A stretch of 64,000 bases of DNA from Luteibacter sp. UNC138MFCol5.1 (GCF_900110505.1 NZ_FODZ01000001.1:462216-526215), one strand, 5' to 3'; positions 44,219 to 53,669 are shown, counted from the stretch's first letter. Numbers and translations are program-made. Notes: generated by a model from the sequence alone, not told the origin.

Positions 44219-46012
44219 GGCCTCGTTCGCCTGGGGCGGCACGAGCGCGATCACCGTCCAGCCGGGGCGGGGCGCGAGAGGGTGCGGACCCGTGGCGATG
44301 CGCAGGTCGCCGCGCGGCTCGACGCCGAAGAGCGGCAGGGCGTCGCTGCCGTACCGGGCCAGGAATGCCGTCCAGTCGAAGGTCTCGCTGAGGCGCGTAG
44401 TCTTCACGCGCCAGCCGTCGCGCAGCAGGTCGTCGAAGCGGTCGTGCGTCATGTCCTCGGCGAACAGCGCCGGCGCGAGCAGGCTGCTCGCCAGCGACAC
44501 GCGGCCATGGCTTTCCTCCGGCGACAGATTGCGCAGACGGAACACCTTGTCGCGACCGAATTCTTCGCGGTAGTGCACGCTCACCAGCGAATTCAGCTCG
44601 CGATGCGTCGACATCGCGAGCAGGTGCCCGATGCCGGCGAGATCGAGGTGGCGGTCGGCGGCCTGCGAGGCGGGATTGCCGAAAAACGTCGGCACGCCTT
44701 CCATGCGGACGGTCCGGATGCCATGCCAGTCGTCGTCCGCGACGACGACACGCAGGCCCTCGATGGCATGCAGCGCCCGCGCCACCTCGATGGCGACGGC
44801 GTTGGCGCCGTACAGCAGCACGCCGCGCGGCTCGGGCTCGGCCACCTTGAACCAGCGCGCGAGCGGACGCGCCGTCGCGCTCTGGAACACCACGGTGCCG
44901 ATGATCATGAGGAAGACGAGCGGGACGAGCCTGTCCGCGCCGTTCATGCCGGTCTCCTCCATGCGTATGGCGAACAGGGCGGAGACCGACGCGGCGACGA
45001 TACCGCGCGGTGCGATCCAGCCGATGAGCGCGCGCTCGCGCCACGTCAGTTCGCTGCCGAGGGTGGAGACGAAGACCGACAGCGGACGGATCACGACCTG
45101 CGCCACCGCGAAGATCGCGAGCCCGGCGACGAGCGCGCCGTCGGGAAGCGGCCAGTCGAGTCGCGCCGCCAGCAGGATGAAGAGCGTGGACACCAGCAGC
45201 GTCGTCAGGTGCTCCTTGAAATCCATGATGTCGTCGATGTGCACGTCGCGCATGTTGCCGAGCGCGATGCCCATGATCGTCACGGCGAGCAGGCCCGACT
45301 CGTGGGCGATCGCGTTCGACAGGCTGAACGTCATGAGCACGGCGGCCAGCGTGCCGAAGTTCTGCAGGTACTCGGGAATCCAGTGGCGCCGCAGGAGGTT
45401 GCCGTGCAGGAACGCGGCGATGCCGCCCGTCACCGCGCCGCACGCGATCGTGCCGAGGAACACCTGCAGCGAATGGCCCTCGCGATGCGACGCGATCGCC
45501 TCGTACACCAGCACCGCGAACAGCGCCCCGATGGGATCGATCACGATGCCTTCCCAGCGCAGCACGTTCGCGATGCGCGCGTTCGGGCGGACGGTCCGCA
45601 GCATGGGCGCGATGACCGTGGGACCCGTCACGCAGGTGAGCGCGCCGAACAGGAACGAGAGCTCCCAGCCCAGCCCGCCGATGACATGCGCCGCCGCGGC
45701 GAGCAGCGCCAGGGCCAGGAGGGCGCCGTAGGATACGAGCCCACGGACGGCATGGCCGATGCCTTTGAGCTCATGGAAGCGGAGCGTCAGGCTCCCCTCG
45801 AACAGGATCACCGCGACCGCCAGCGACACGACCGGGAACAGCAGGTCGCCCATGAGCTTGTCGGGCCGCAGCAGCCCGGTGACTGGTCCGGCGACGATGC
45901 CGGCGAGCAGCAGGAACAGGATGGCGGGCAGGCGCACGCGCCACGCCAGCCACTGGCAGAAGAACCCGATCACGAGCATCAGGGTCAGCAGCAGGGCGGG
46001 TTCGATCGACAT
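44204..46012 (-). CDS. CPA1-type sodium/proton antiporter with cytosolic TrkA-N-like domain
   Basis: An inner-membrane cation:proton antiporter of 602 residues. About twelve hydrophobic helices cover residues 1-395; GALTCVTGPTVIAPMLR and WEGIVIDPIGALFAVLVYE are CPA1-type motifs, the acidic residue in the latter being a probable ion site. The cytosolic C-terminal part contains a Rossmann-like segment (GVLLYGANAVAIEVARALHAIEG) that may sense nucleotide or regulate transport. Monocistronic. The 3' end overlaps the LacI-type gene by 15 bases. Confidence 0.87.
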   Translation of the reverse strand: MSIEPALLLTLMLVIGFFCQWLAWRVRLPAILFLLLAGIVAGPVTGLLRPDKLMGDLLFPVVSLAVAVILFEGSLTLRFHELKGIGHAVRGLVSYGALLALALLAAAAHVIGGLGWELSFLFGALTCVTGPTVIAPMLRTVRPNARIANVLRWEGIVIDPIGALFAVLVYEAIASHREGHSLQVFLGTIACGAVTGGIAAFLHGNLLRRHWIPEYLQNFGTLAAVLMTFSLSNAIAHESGLLAVTIMGIALGNMRDVHIDDIMDFKEHLTTLLVSTLFILLAARLDWPLPDGALVAGLAIFAVAQVVIRPLSVFVSTLGSELTWRERALIGWIAPRGIVAASVSALFAIRMEETGMNGADRLVPLVFLMIIGTVVFQSATARPLARWFKVAEPEPRGVLLYGANAVAIEVARALHAIEGLRVVVADDDWHGIRTVRMEGVPTFFGNPASQAADRHLDLAGIGHLLAMSTHRELNSLVSVHYREEFGRDKVFRLRNLSPEESHGRVSLASSLLAPALFAEDMTHDRFDDLLRDGWRVKTTRLSETFDWTAFLARYGSDALPLFGVEPRGDLRIATGPHPLAPRPGWTVIALVPPQANEASDGT

Positions 46013-46125
46013 GGGATCCTTTGACCGGCATGGACGGGGCCGGCTCGCGGCGCAGCCTACAAAGGATCATGTGAAAACCGGGCGGTGCCCGGACGGCGCG
46101 CGTCCCTGCGCGCCGGTGGCCAGCC

Positions 46126-47703
46126 TTAAAGGGTCCAGCCCTTGCGGTACTCGCGGGTCAGGTACTGGTTGGCGTCCGCCAGGTTGGTGATGCGCATGTT
46201 GGCCGCGTCGTACTCGATGCGGCCGCCCGCGCGTAGGGCCACGACGCCCAGCAGCATGATTTCCGTGAGCTTGGCGGCATACGGGAACGGCGACGTCGCC
46301 TCGCCCTTGCCCTTGCATGCATCCACCCAGTTCATCTCGTGGGACGTCTTGATGCGCGCGACGGTCTGCGGCGGCGTGCCGACCGAGTCGTGCAGCGACT
46401 TCGGCAGCAGACGCGGGTTGTCGCCGTAGGTTTCGTGCACGAGCTTGCCCTTCGAGCCGACGTAGAGCGTGCCGCCGTCGGGCATCTGGCCGGCGCCGAG
46501 CGCTTCGAGGCCCGGCGGCACCAGCCCGCCGTCGTACCAGGTGAGCTTCACCGGCGGCTTGTCGCCGCGCGCCGGGAAGTCGAAGTGCGTCATCGTGGCC
46601 ATCGGGTACGAGGCCTTGTCGAACGGCGTCGAGACCGTTTCGATGGCGGTGGGCAGGCCGAGGTCGAGCGACCAGAATGGCGAGTCGAGCAGGTGCGCGC
46701 CCATGTCGCCGATGGCGCCCACGCCCCAGTCCACCCAGCCGCGCCAGTTGAACGGGTGATAGACCGGGTGATAGCCGACTTCCGGCCCCGGGCCGAGGAA
46801 GAGGTCCCACTCCAGACCCTTCGGCAGCGGGTAGTTGCCGACCATCGCGTTGGCGAGGCGGGCCGTCACCGCGTTCATGTCCCAATCCGCGGGACCCGGG
46901 GGCGGCACGGCGACCGGGCGGGGAATGCCCTGCGGCCAGTACGCGAGCGGACGGTTCGTCCATGCGTGGACTTCGCGGACCTCGCCGATCGCGTTGGCGG
47001 CGATGTAATCGTTGACCAGGCGCGCGTCGTCGGACGAGTGCCCCTGGTTGCCCATCTGCGTGACGATGCGCGGGTTGTCGATGGCCTTCTTCGACAGGAA
47101 GCGCGCTTCGTGGATCGACCACGTCAACGGCTTCTGAAGATAGACGTGCTTGCCGTGGCTCATCGCCGCGCTGGCGATCGTCGCGTGCAGGTGGTCCGGC
47201 GTGGCGATGACCACCGCGTCGATGTCCTTCTGCTCGTCGAGCATCCGGCGGAAGTCGGTATGGCGCTTGATCGAGCCATACTGGCGCGAGAGCAGGCGAA
47301 TGTGCTCGATGTCCTCCTGCACCTTCTTGCGCTCGGCGGGCGTCTTCGCCTTGTCGAGCCGCGCCTGCGCCTTGCCCAGGCTGTCGAACATCTTGTGGAA
47401 CGACTTGTCGGTGTAACCCCAGTCGACATCGCACAGCGCCACGATGTTCTGGCTGGCGAGGTTGCGGATGTTGCTCGCGCCCATGCCGCCGACGCCGATG
47501 CCGGCGATGTTGAGCTTGTCGCTGGGTGCCGTGTGACCCACGCCGCCGAGGACGTGGCGTGGGACGATCATGAGTCCCGTCGCCGCGATAGCGGTGCCCG
47601 TGATGAAGCTGCGGCGTGAAAGCTGGATGTTCCCCTGGGTGTCCGTGCGCGCGTCGCTCGCGCGGTCGTTCGCCCCTGATTCGGTCTTCGGTTCGTCCGT
47701 CAT
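46126..47703 (-). CDS. Gfo/Idh/MocA-family oxidoreductase, Tat-exported
   Basis: An NAD(P)-binding sugar oxidoreductase of 525 residues with a twin-arginine signal ([20 protein letters not shown]). The Rossmann motif is [18 protein letters not shown]; the family EKP motif appears as QKP in [18 protein letters not shown]. The C-terminal alpha/beta domain is long, as in exported members. It could interconvert 3-keto-glucose and glucose and so complement the glycoside operon nearby, although it is separately transcribed. An inverted repeat 62 bases upstream may regulate it. Confidence 0.87.
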   Translation of the reverse strand: MTDEPKTESGANDRASDARTDTQGNIQLSRRSFITGTAIAATGLMIVPRHVLGGVGHTAPSDKLNIAGIGVGGMGASNIRNLASQNIVALCDVDWGYTDKSFHKMFDSLGKAQARLDKAKTPAERKKVQEDIEHIRLLSRQYGSIKRHTDFRRMLDEQKDIDAVVIATPDHLHATIASAAMSHGKHVYLQKPLTWSIHEARFLSKKAIDNPRIVTQMGNQGHSSDDARLVNDYIAANAIGEVREVHAWTNRPLAYWPQGIPRPVAVPPPGPADWDMNAVTARLANAMVGNYPLPKGLEWDLFLGPGPEVGYHPVYHPFNWRGWVDWGVGAIGDMGAHLLDSPFWSLDLGLPTAIETVSTPFDKASYPMATMTHFDFPARGDKPPVKLTWYDGGLVPPGLEALGAGQMPDGGTLYVGSKGKLVHETYGDNPRLLPKSLHDSVGTPPQTVARIKTSHEMNWVDACKGKGEATSPFPYAAKLTEIMLLGVVALRAGGRIEYDAANMRITNLADANQYLTREYRKGWTL

Positions 47704-47764
47704 GCTCTGTGCTGTCTCCCGAGTGGTTGCCAGTTAGCGTTCGGGACGAGGCCCCGAATCCCCA

Positions 47765-47786
47765 TGATAAGCACGTGTTCTTATCA
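47765..47786. promoter_or_regulatory. Inverted repeat upstream of the Gfo/Idh/MocA gene
   Basis: Arms TGATAAG and CTTATCA (7 bp, perfect) surround an 8-base centre containing CACGTG. It lies between the Gfo/Idh/MocA start and the end of the CocE/NonD hydrolase gene, in a 226-base stretch with no other recognisable gene. Candidate operator, different in sequence from the LacI-type site at 42893. Confidence 0.45.
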
Positions 47787-47929
47787 CAGAGTGGGGCCGG
47801 ATTCTCACATTGATGCGCGTCGATACTTCACGGAAGTGATTTCAGCGGTGGCCGTCTGGGTGTCTGGGCGGCTTTTCGACGTGCGTGAAACGACGTACGC
47901 GTGCGCATGGTTTCGCGCGTTTCGATGCG

Positions 47930-49846
47930 CTACGGCGCGATCGCGGTGGACGACGGCACAATCGGAAGCAAGACGGCGCTCGGTCCCTGACTGCCATGCT
48001 CGATCGTCACTGTCGCGGGCCGATAGTCATGCGGTTGCGCGAAAAAAATGTTGGGCACATATGTTTGTGGGTTGCGATCGTAGAGCGGGAAAAGCGACGA
48101 CTGCACCTGGACCATGAGACGATGGCCCGGCCTGAACGTGTAATTGATCGTCGGCAGTCGGAACCTGTATTCCTGCACGACGCCCGGATCGATGGCGGAG
48201 GGATGTTCGAAGCTCTTCCGGTAACGCCCACGGAACATCGCGAGGCTCACGGGAAGCTGGTAGCCGGACAGTTCCGGCGCGTCGGCGTTGCTGGCCGGGT
48301 AGACGTCGACGATCTTCACGACCACATCGGCGTCGCTTCCCGTGGTGCTCATGAAGATGTCGGCGACAGGTGCGCCCTGAACATGCACCGGCGCCTCGAG
48401 GATCGGCGTCTGGTAGCTCATCACGTCGGGCCGCGTGGATACGAAGCGCTGATCCTGCACCAGCCACGTCGACCAGCTCGCGTGATCGCCCATGCGGATC
48501 GGCAGTGGCTCGAACGGTACCGGCTTGGCGGGATCGGAGACGTAATTGTCGCGACCCGCGTCGGGGAGCGTGCGCGCGAGGCCGCCCTCCGGTTGCAGGT
48601 ACATCGGCGTGAGTTCGTCGGGACCGGCGCCGGGCCAGTCGGCGAAGCGCTCCCAGCGATCCTCCGCCGGGTTGTAGATGATCACGTGCGGCGTGGGCCG
48701 CGCCGGCTTGCGATCGCGAAGATAGGTATCGAAGAAGGGCAGCAGTACCTCGCTGCGAAACCAGGCCGCGGTGTCGCCGCTCCAGCGCAAGGGGCCGAGC
48801 GCATCGGCGCGGCCGTTCACCTGGCTGTGGTACCAGGGCCCCATGGCGAGGTGATTGGTCGCCGCCATCCTCTTCGCCTTCAGCGCTTCCCAGCTATGGA
48901 CGGCGCCGTAGATGTCTTCCTGATCCCATAGTCCCTGCACCCACATGGTTGGAACCGACGAGGGATGTGCGGCGACGAGTCGGTCGAGCGCCTGGCCCTG
49001 CCAGAGCGCGTCGTAGGCGGGATGGCTCGACAGGCGTTGCCACCATGGAAGCCGATCGATGCCGTGCAGCGCGGCGTATGCACCTGCCGAGCCGGCGTCG
49101 AGCATTTCCTGGTAATCGTCGCGCCCCGTCCGGGGAACGGCGCGTCCTTTTCCCTTCGCGGTGGTTTGCTCGACGACGTAGTCGAACATCTTCTGACGGA
49201 AGGCCCCGTGCTGAAACCAGTCGTCGCCCATCCAGCCGTCGATCATCGGACTCTCGGGTGCCGCCACCTTCAGTGCCGGGTGCGGATGCAACAACGCCAT
49301 GACGACCGCCCAGCCGTCGTACGACGAACCGATCATGCCGACGCGACCGTTGCTTTCGGGCACATGCTTCACCAGCCAGTCGATCGTGTCGTAGGCATCG
49401 GTCGTGTCGTCGGTCTTCGTGGGATTGAGCGGACCGATGGGAGGCCTCGTCATGACGTACGTGCCTTCCGAACCGTACTTGCCGCGTACGTCCTGCGCGA
49501 CGAGGATGTAGCCGTTGTCGGCCCAGACGCGATCGCCCGGGAGCAGGCGATCGCGGAGCCTTGCGCCGCCGTCGGATACGAACGAGCTCGCATCGTATGG
49601 CGTGCGTTCGAGCAGCATCGGTTCGCCCGTCGCGCCACGCGGGATGACGATCACCGTATGCAGCTTCACGCCGTCACGCATCGGGATCATCACCTCGCGC
49701 CTGACGAAATCGTCATCGCGAGCCGGTTCCTGCCATGCCTTCGGTATGTCACTGCCGCGCTGGACGGGATCGACCGGCGCCACCTGTGCATGGGCCGTGG
49801 AGAGAAGCAGGAGAAGCGCCGCGGCAGCCCGCACCATGGATGGCAT
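47930..49846 (-). CDS. CocE/NonD family hydrolase (alpha-amino acid ester hydrolase-like)
   Basis: A periplasmic serine hydrolase of 638 residues with a signal peptide (about 1-20, LLLLLSTAHA). The X-Pro dipeptidyl-peptidase/CocE fold shows VMIPMRDGVKLHTVIVIP, an oxyanion Tyr in LERTPYDASS, QDVRGKYGSEG and the nucleophile region MIGSSYDGW (probable S175). PLNPTKTDDTTDAYDTIDWLV and MIDGWMGDDWFQHGAFRQ are characteristic of alpha-amino acid ester hydrolases, which act on beta-lactam side-chain esters. The C-terminal jelly-roll domain is present. Monocistronic. Confidence 0.88.
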   Translation of the reverse strand: MPSMVRAAAALLLLLSTAHAQVAPVDPVQRGSDIPKAWQEPARDDDFVRREVMIPMRDGVKLHTVIVIPRGATGEPMLLERTPYDASSFVSDGGARLRDRLLPGDRVWADNGYILVAQDVRGKYGSEGTYVMTRPPIGPLNPTKTDDTTDAYDTIDWLVKHVPESNGRVGMIGSSYDGWAVVMALLHPHPALKVAAPESPMIDGWMGDDWFQHGAFRQKMFDYVVEQTTAKGKGRAVPRTGRDDYQEMLDAGSAGAYAALHGIDRLPWWQRLSSHPAYDALWQGQALDRLVAAHPSSVPTMWVQGLWDQEDIYGAVHSWEALKAKRMAATNHLAMGPWYHSQVNGRADALGPLRWSGDTAAWFRSEVLLPFFDTYLRDRKPARPTPHVIIYNPAEDRWERFADWPGAGPDELTPMYLQPEGGLARTLPDAGRDNYVSDPAKPVPFEPLPIRMGDHASWSTWLVQDQRFVSTRPDVMSYQTPILEAPVHVQGAPVADIFMSTTGSDADVVVKIVDVYPASNADAPELSGYQLPVSLAMFRGRYRKSFEHPSAIDPGVVQEYRFRLPTINYTFRPGHRLMVQVQSSLFPLYDRNPQTYVPNIFFAQPHDYRPATVTIEHGSQGPSAVLLPIVPSSTAIAP

Positions 49847-49892
49847 TCGTCGATCCTCGTGTGAGCCGTACCGTCGGCGCTTCCGGCTTCAA

Positions 49893-50423
49893 TCAACCCT
49901 CGTCCTGCCAACGACGCAGGTCCGTCTGATCGTGGTAGGGCATGCGATCGGGCGTGGTGATGAACTCCATCGTCGTGCCCCACGGCATCTGACAGTAGCA
50001 GACCTTGTTGCCCGGTCCCTTCTCGGTGGCGTACGGAATGGCGCGAGGCGCGGTGAGCGCCTTGCCACCCGCCTTCTCGAAGCGCGCGACGGAGGCGTCG
50101 ATGTCGTCGGTGTACAGCGCGAAATGCGTGATGCCGAAGTCGCTGGCGCGGATCGGCTGCGCCTGTTCCGGACCGTGCATCTCGAACAGCTCGATGTCGG
50201 GGCCGGTGCCGATCTTCACCATCGCCTGGGCGCGGACGACGGTGCCCGGGTAGGCGCCAACCGCACGCTCGAACTCGGGGCCCTGTCGCGGCGGATCCTG
50301 CGGTCCGAACGACTGATAGAGGAGCTGGCCGCCGAAGGCCTCGATGAGGAACGCTTTCGCCGCTTCGATGTCCGGAACGGTGATGCCGACGTGGTTGACG
50401 CCGCGGATTTCAGGTGCAGACAT
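49893..50423 (-). CDS. VOC-family (glyoxalase/dioxygenase superfamily) protein
   Basis: A 176-residue protein with paired beta-alpha-beta-beta-beta units. GVNHVGITVPDIEAAKAFLIEAFG and GITHFALYTDDIDASVARFEKAGG give candidate metal-binding His residues, with Glu in PWGTTMEFITTPDRMPY. Substrate unknown. The ATG at 50423 has GGAGA at a good distance; an ATG at 50435 is less likely. Last gene of the operon that begins at 53080. Confidence 0.82.
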   Translation of the reverse strand: MSAPEIRGVNHVGITVPDIEAAKAFLIEAFGGQLLYQSFGPQDPPRQGPEFERAVGAYPGTVVRAQAMVKIGTGPDIELFEMHGPEQAQPIRASDFGITHFALYTDDIDASVARFEKAGGKALTAPRAIPYATEKGPGNKVCYCQMPWGTTMEFITTPDRMPYHDQTDLRRWQDEG

Positions 50424-50478
50424 GATGGTCTCCATTGGGTTAGGGTGTTGACGTGAAGCGTGCCGAGGTCGTCCCGGA

Positions 50479-51327
50479 TCACCGGGCGCCCAGGAAATCG
50501 ATCAGTGCCGCGGCGACCTCATCGGGCCGTTCGTCCGCGACGTAGTGGCTGCACTGCGCGATCGAGCCGCCCGTGACGTCGCTCGCGAACTCGCGCAGCA
50601 TGGGTACCATCCGTGGGCCGAAGCGCTGGTCGCCGCCCAGCGCGAGGACGGGTATGTCCAGGGGCTGCTTCTTGTATTCGAGCGACGCGGCGTGGTCCGC
50701 GGTGAGCGTCCGGTACCACTCCATGCCGCCGCGTGTGCGGCCGGGTAGCGCCATGGCTTTGGCGAAGATCTCGACATCGGCCGGATCGAAGCGGCTGTGG
50801 TCGTGGAACCGCTCGGCCATGAACGCCGAGACGTAGTCGTACTCGCGTCCATGGATCATCCGCTCCGGCAGATCGCGATTCATATGGAACGAGAAGTGCC
50901 ACAGCTTCGCGATGGTCTCCTCCCATCCGCTCCATCCCGGAAGCGGAACGTCGAGAACCGCGAGATGCGTGACCGCGTCCCGGAACAGCGCCGCCTGCGG
51001 CAGCGCGACCATGCCGCCGATGTCGTGGCCGCACACCGCGTAGCGTTCATGGCCGAGCGCGCGCATCACCTCATGCGCGTCGCGCGCCATCGTCGCCTTG
51101 TCGTAGCCGTCCAGCGGGCAATCGGAGAAGCCCGCACCGCGAAGGTCGATGGCGACCACGCTGTGATGCCTGGCGAGTAACGGCATCACGTGATGCCACT
51201 CCCACCAGGTTTCGGGCCATCCGTGGAGCAGGAGGATGGGCGTGCCTTCGCCGCCCGTGACGGCATTGATCCGGATGCCGTTGACCGGAACCAGTTGCTG
51301 GGTGAAGCCGGGTAACGTGGGGAACAT
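50479..51327 (-). CDS. Alpha/beta hydrolase (epoxide hydrolase/haloalkane dehalogenase-like)
   Basis: A 282-residue cytoplasmic hydrolase. The oxyanion motif is HGWPETWWEWHHVMP, the nucleophile position is an aspartate, D102 in CGHDIGG, and the catalytic His is in QCSHYVADERPDE. An Asp nucleophile points to the epoxide hydrolase/dehalogenase branch. The start ATG at 51327 is preceded by GGAG; ATGs at 51339 and 51363 are upstream in frame but lack such a site. Third gene of the operon. Confidence 0.85.
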   Translation of the reverse strand: MFPTLPGFTQQLVPVNGIRINAVTGGEGTPILLLHGWPETWWEWHHVMPLLARHHSVVAIDLRGAGFSDCPLDGYDKATMARDAHEVMRALGHERYAVCGHDIGGMVALPQAALFRDAVTHLAVLDVPLPGWSGWEETIAKLWHFSFHMNRDLPERMIHGREYDYVSAFMAERFHDHSRFDPADVEIFAKAMALPGRTRGGMEWYRTLTADHAASLEYKKQPLDIPVLALGGDQRFGPRMVPMLREFASDVTGGSIAQCSHYVADERPDEVAAALIDFLGAR

Positions 51328-51359
51328 GCTTGACTCCATCGCGGGGCGAGCGCCCGTGC

Positions 51360-52184
51360 TCATGGGTTATCGAAATCGGTGTCGATCGACACGTCGCGCC
51401 ATGCGTCGACGTCGTGGCGCAACGAGGCCAGCTTTCGCTCGACGATCGCGTGAGCCACGGGGCCGAGCGGAAGATGCAGCGGCGGCTCGTCGTCATCGAT
51501 GGCCTGCAGGATCACGGCCACGGCCTTATCGGGATCGCCCGCCTGCTTGCCGTCGTTCGTTTCGCGATACCGGCGCCGCGAACTTGCCGCGTATTCAGGC
51601 ATCTCGTTCGCCGCCATCGTGATCGAGCGACCCAGGAACTCCGTACGGAACGGGCCGGGTTCGGCGAGGATCACCCGCACGCCGAACGGTGCGAGCTCAC
51701 CCGACAGCGCTTCGGACAGACCTTCGACGGCGAACTTGCTGGCGTTGTAATAGCCACCGCCGCCACTGCCGGCGACGCCCGCGCCCGAGGACATGTTGAC
51801 GATCGTGCCGCCGTTGCGTCGCAGGGTCGGCAGCACGGCGCGTGTCGTTTCGATCAGGCCGAAGACGTTCACCTCGAACAGCGGGCGATATTCCTCCGGC
51901 GTGCCCTCTTCGATCGCGCCGAACAGACCATAGCCGGCGTTGTTGACGAGAACGTCGATCGTGCCGAATGTCTCGAGAGCCGTCGCGACCGCGGCATCGA
52001 TCGATTCCACGCGGGTCACGTCGAGGGGCAGGGCGAGCATGCGCCCCTCGAAGGGCACGGCCATGTCGCGGATCGCGTCGACGTTGCGGGCGGTCGCGAC
52101 CACCCGATCGCCACGCGCCGCGGCGGCGAGCGCGAGTCGCTGGCCGAAGCCACTCGAGCAGCCGGTGATGAGCCAGGTCTTCAT
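51360..52184 (-). CDS. SDR-family oxidoreductase
   Basis: A classical short-chain dehydrogenase/reductase, 274 residues, with the cofactor motif TGCSSGFG, NNAG, a catalytic Ser in NMSSGAG and YNASK. The catalytic residues are intact. The C-terminal half (YRETNDGKQAGDPDKAVAVILQAID) is typical of SDRs annotated as ketoreductase-like. Substrate unknown. The start overlaps the stop of the HIBADH-family gene, showing tight coupling. Confidence 0.88.
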   Translation of the reverse strand: MKTWLITGCSSGFGQRLALAAAARGDRVVATARNVDAIRDMAVPFEGRMLALPLDVTRVESIDAAVATALETFGTIDVLVNNAGYGLFGAIEEGTPEEYRPLFEVNVFGLIETTRAVLPTLRRNGGTIVNMSSGAGVAGSGGGGYYNASKFAVEGLSEALSGELAPFGVRVILAEPGPFRTEFLGRSITMAANEMPEYAASSRRRYRETNDGKQAGDPDKAVAVILQAIDDDEPPLHLPLGPVAHAIVERKLASLRHDVDAWRDVSIDTDFDNP

Positions 52185-53080
52185 GCGTGTCCCTCCACGC
52201 TGCGGCCGGACGACGACGTCGACCCGTCGCCGGCTTGGTCGACCTCGGCCATGATCGACCAGTCCTTCTCGCCGAGGCCGGCCGACACGACGCGCGTCAG
52301 CCGCTCGCGAACGACGTCGAGCATCGGCAGGGGGCGACCGGATTCCTCGCCCAGCGCGCTGGCGAGGCGCATGTCCTTGAGCGCGAGCTTCGCCTTGAAG
52401 CCGGGCTCGAAGTTGCGCTCGGTCATCTGCGCGCTATAGCTCTCATAAGCTCGGCCGGCGAACAGCGTGCCGAGGATGAGCTCGAAGAAATCGGCGCGAT
52501 CGAGGCCGACGCTCTCGGTGAGCGCGACGCCTTCCACCATCGCCTCGATCGCCATCGCGATCATCATGTTCGCCGCGAGTTTGGCGGCGTTGGCCCGCAC
52601 CGGGTCGTCGCCCAGCTTCCACACCTTCTTGCTGAGCGGCGCGAGCACGGGCTCGATGGCGGCGATCGTGGCGGGCTTGCCAGCGGCGAGGATGTTGAGC
52701 TGCCCGTTCGCCGCGACATTCGGTCGGCCAAGCACCGGCGCCGACACGTAGCCGAGGCCCGCGGCCTCATGAAGCCCAGCCAGTTCCCGTGCGAACGCGA
52801 CCGAGATCGTCGAGGTGACGACGTGGATCAACCCAGGACGCGCATCGCGAAGCAGGCCGGCATCCAGCACGACCTCGCGGATGACCGCGTCATCCGACAA
52901 CATCGTGAAGACCACCTCCGCGCGGAACGCGTCCTGCGGACTGTCGAGAAGCGTCACCCCGGGCACCGCGTCGGGATCGACGCGACTGCGATTCCACGCA
53001 TGCACCTCATGGCCTGCCTTCACCAGGTTGCGGGCCATGGCGGAGCCCATGCTCCCAAGACCGATGAATCCGATCTGCAT
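52181..53080 (-). CDS. NAD(P)-dependent beta-hydroxyacid dehydrogenase (HIBADH family)
   Basis: A 299-residue dehydrogenase of the 3-hydroxyisobutyrate/6-phosphogluconate type. The dinucleotide motif is GFIGLGSMGSAMARNLVKAG, the substrate-binding motif region is SAPVLGRPNVAANGQL, and the catalytic Lys is in NAAKLAANMM. The sequence also resembles glyoxylate/succinic semialdehyde reductases, and substrate is not assigned. First gene of a four-gene operon with an SDR, an alpha/beta hydrolase and a VOC protein. Confidence 0.87.
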   Translation of the reverse strand: MQIGFIGLGSMGSAMARNLVKAGHEVHAWNRSRVDPDAVPGVTLLDSPQDAFRAEVVFTMLSDDAVIREVVLDAGLLRDARPGLIHVVTSTISVAFARELAGLHEAAGLGYVSAPVLGRPNVAANGQLNILAAGKPATIAAIEPVLAPLSKKVWKLGDDPVRANAAKLAANMMIAMAIEAMVEGVALTESVGLDRADFFELILGTLFAGRAYESYSAQMTERNFEPGFKAKLALKDMRLASALGEESGRPLPMLDVVRERLTRVVSAGLGEKDWSIMAEVDQAGDGSTSSSGRSVEGHA

Positions 53081-53200
53081 ATCTATCTCCGTAGCCTGTT
53101 GAACCAGTGCGCGAGCGGAGCGAAAAGCCGATGGCTTCCAACGCGTCGCGCCGATGGATTCAAGCTACCAAGAACAATATTGATCGGGGACTGACAGGGA

Positions 53201-53240
53201 TGAACAATGGGTGTTCAAATATGTTCGGCGGGGCCGAACA
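53201..53240. promoter_or_regulatory. Two tandem inverted repeats in the divergent HIBADH/small-ORF region
   Basis: TGAACA-N5-TGTTCA occupies 53201-53217, and TGTTCGGC-N3-GCCGAACA occupies 53222-53240. Both share the half-site TGTTC. They lie between the HIBADH operon start (53080) and the small gene at 53298. The first has the layout of a dimeric regulator operator; the second could also fold as an RNA hairpin. No regulator gene is adjacent. Confidence 0.45.
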
Positions 53241-53297
53241 GGCTGGTACCGGCCTGTGCCCGGCTCGATCCCAATCGAATATCTTCCGGAGTGCCCA

Positions 53298-53537
53298 ATG
53301 AAGTATTGCGACGGACAAGTCAGCCAGCTAGGCGACATCGTTTCCTTGGGAGGAAAGCTGGGTACGGTAGTTTGCGATATCGACGGCGGTCAATACGGGA
53401 GTGCTGCCGAATATTCGTCCGATCAGTGGGCCTACCTCGGGGCAGGCGTCATGATCGAGTTCGGGAGTTTTGGTCTTATCCATTACACGGAGCCCGAGCA
53501 CGATTTAGTGCTCGTGCGCCGCGTAGAGGATGAGTGA
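53298..53537 (+). CDS. Small hypothetical protein
   Basis: A 79-residue acidic protein, soluble, with SQLGDIVSLGGKLGTVV, AEYSSDQWAYLGAGVMIEFG and FGLIHYTEPEHDLVLVRRV. The compact beta-rich look resembles small orphan proteins often found near toxin/immunity cassettes, but no family can be named. The ATG at 53298 has GGAG seven to ten bases upstream. It lies at the edge of the lower-G+C segment that holds the reverse transcriptase, facing away from the HIBADH operon and converging on the RT gene. Confidence 0.6.
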   Translation: MKYCDGQVSQLGDIVSLGGKLGTVVCDIDGGQYGSAAEYSSDQWAYLGAGVMIEFGSFGLIHYTEPEHDLVLVRRVEDE

Positions 53538-53669
53538 CTTGACCAGCATCGGACGCTAGTTCGATCTGTCACTGAAAGCGGGAGCGTCGGCTCGGCAATC
53601 CGATGACATCAAATGTTCGCGCCGCTCCCTTGGGCCGAGTGGCCCTCTCGTACGTTGCGAGGCCGTACC

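Noticed and set aside
53090-53300. Direct repeat of the tRNA-Ile2 3' end as an attachment site
   Set aside because: A short GGATTCAA string near 53150 resembles the tRNA T-arm, but the match is too short and interrupted to support an att site.
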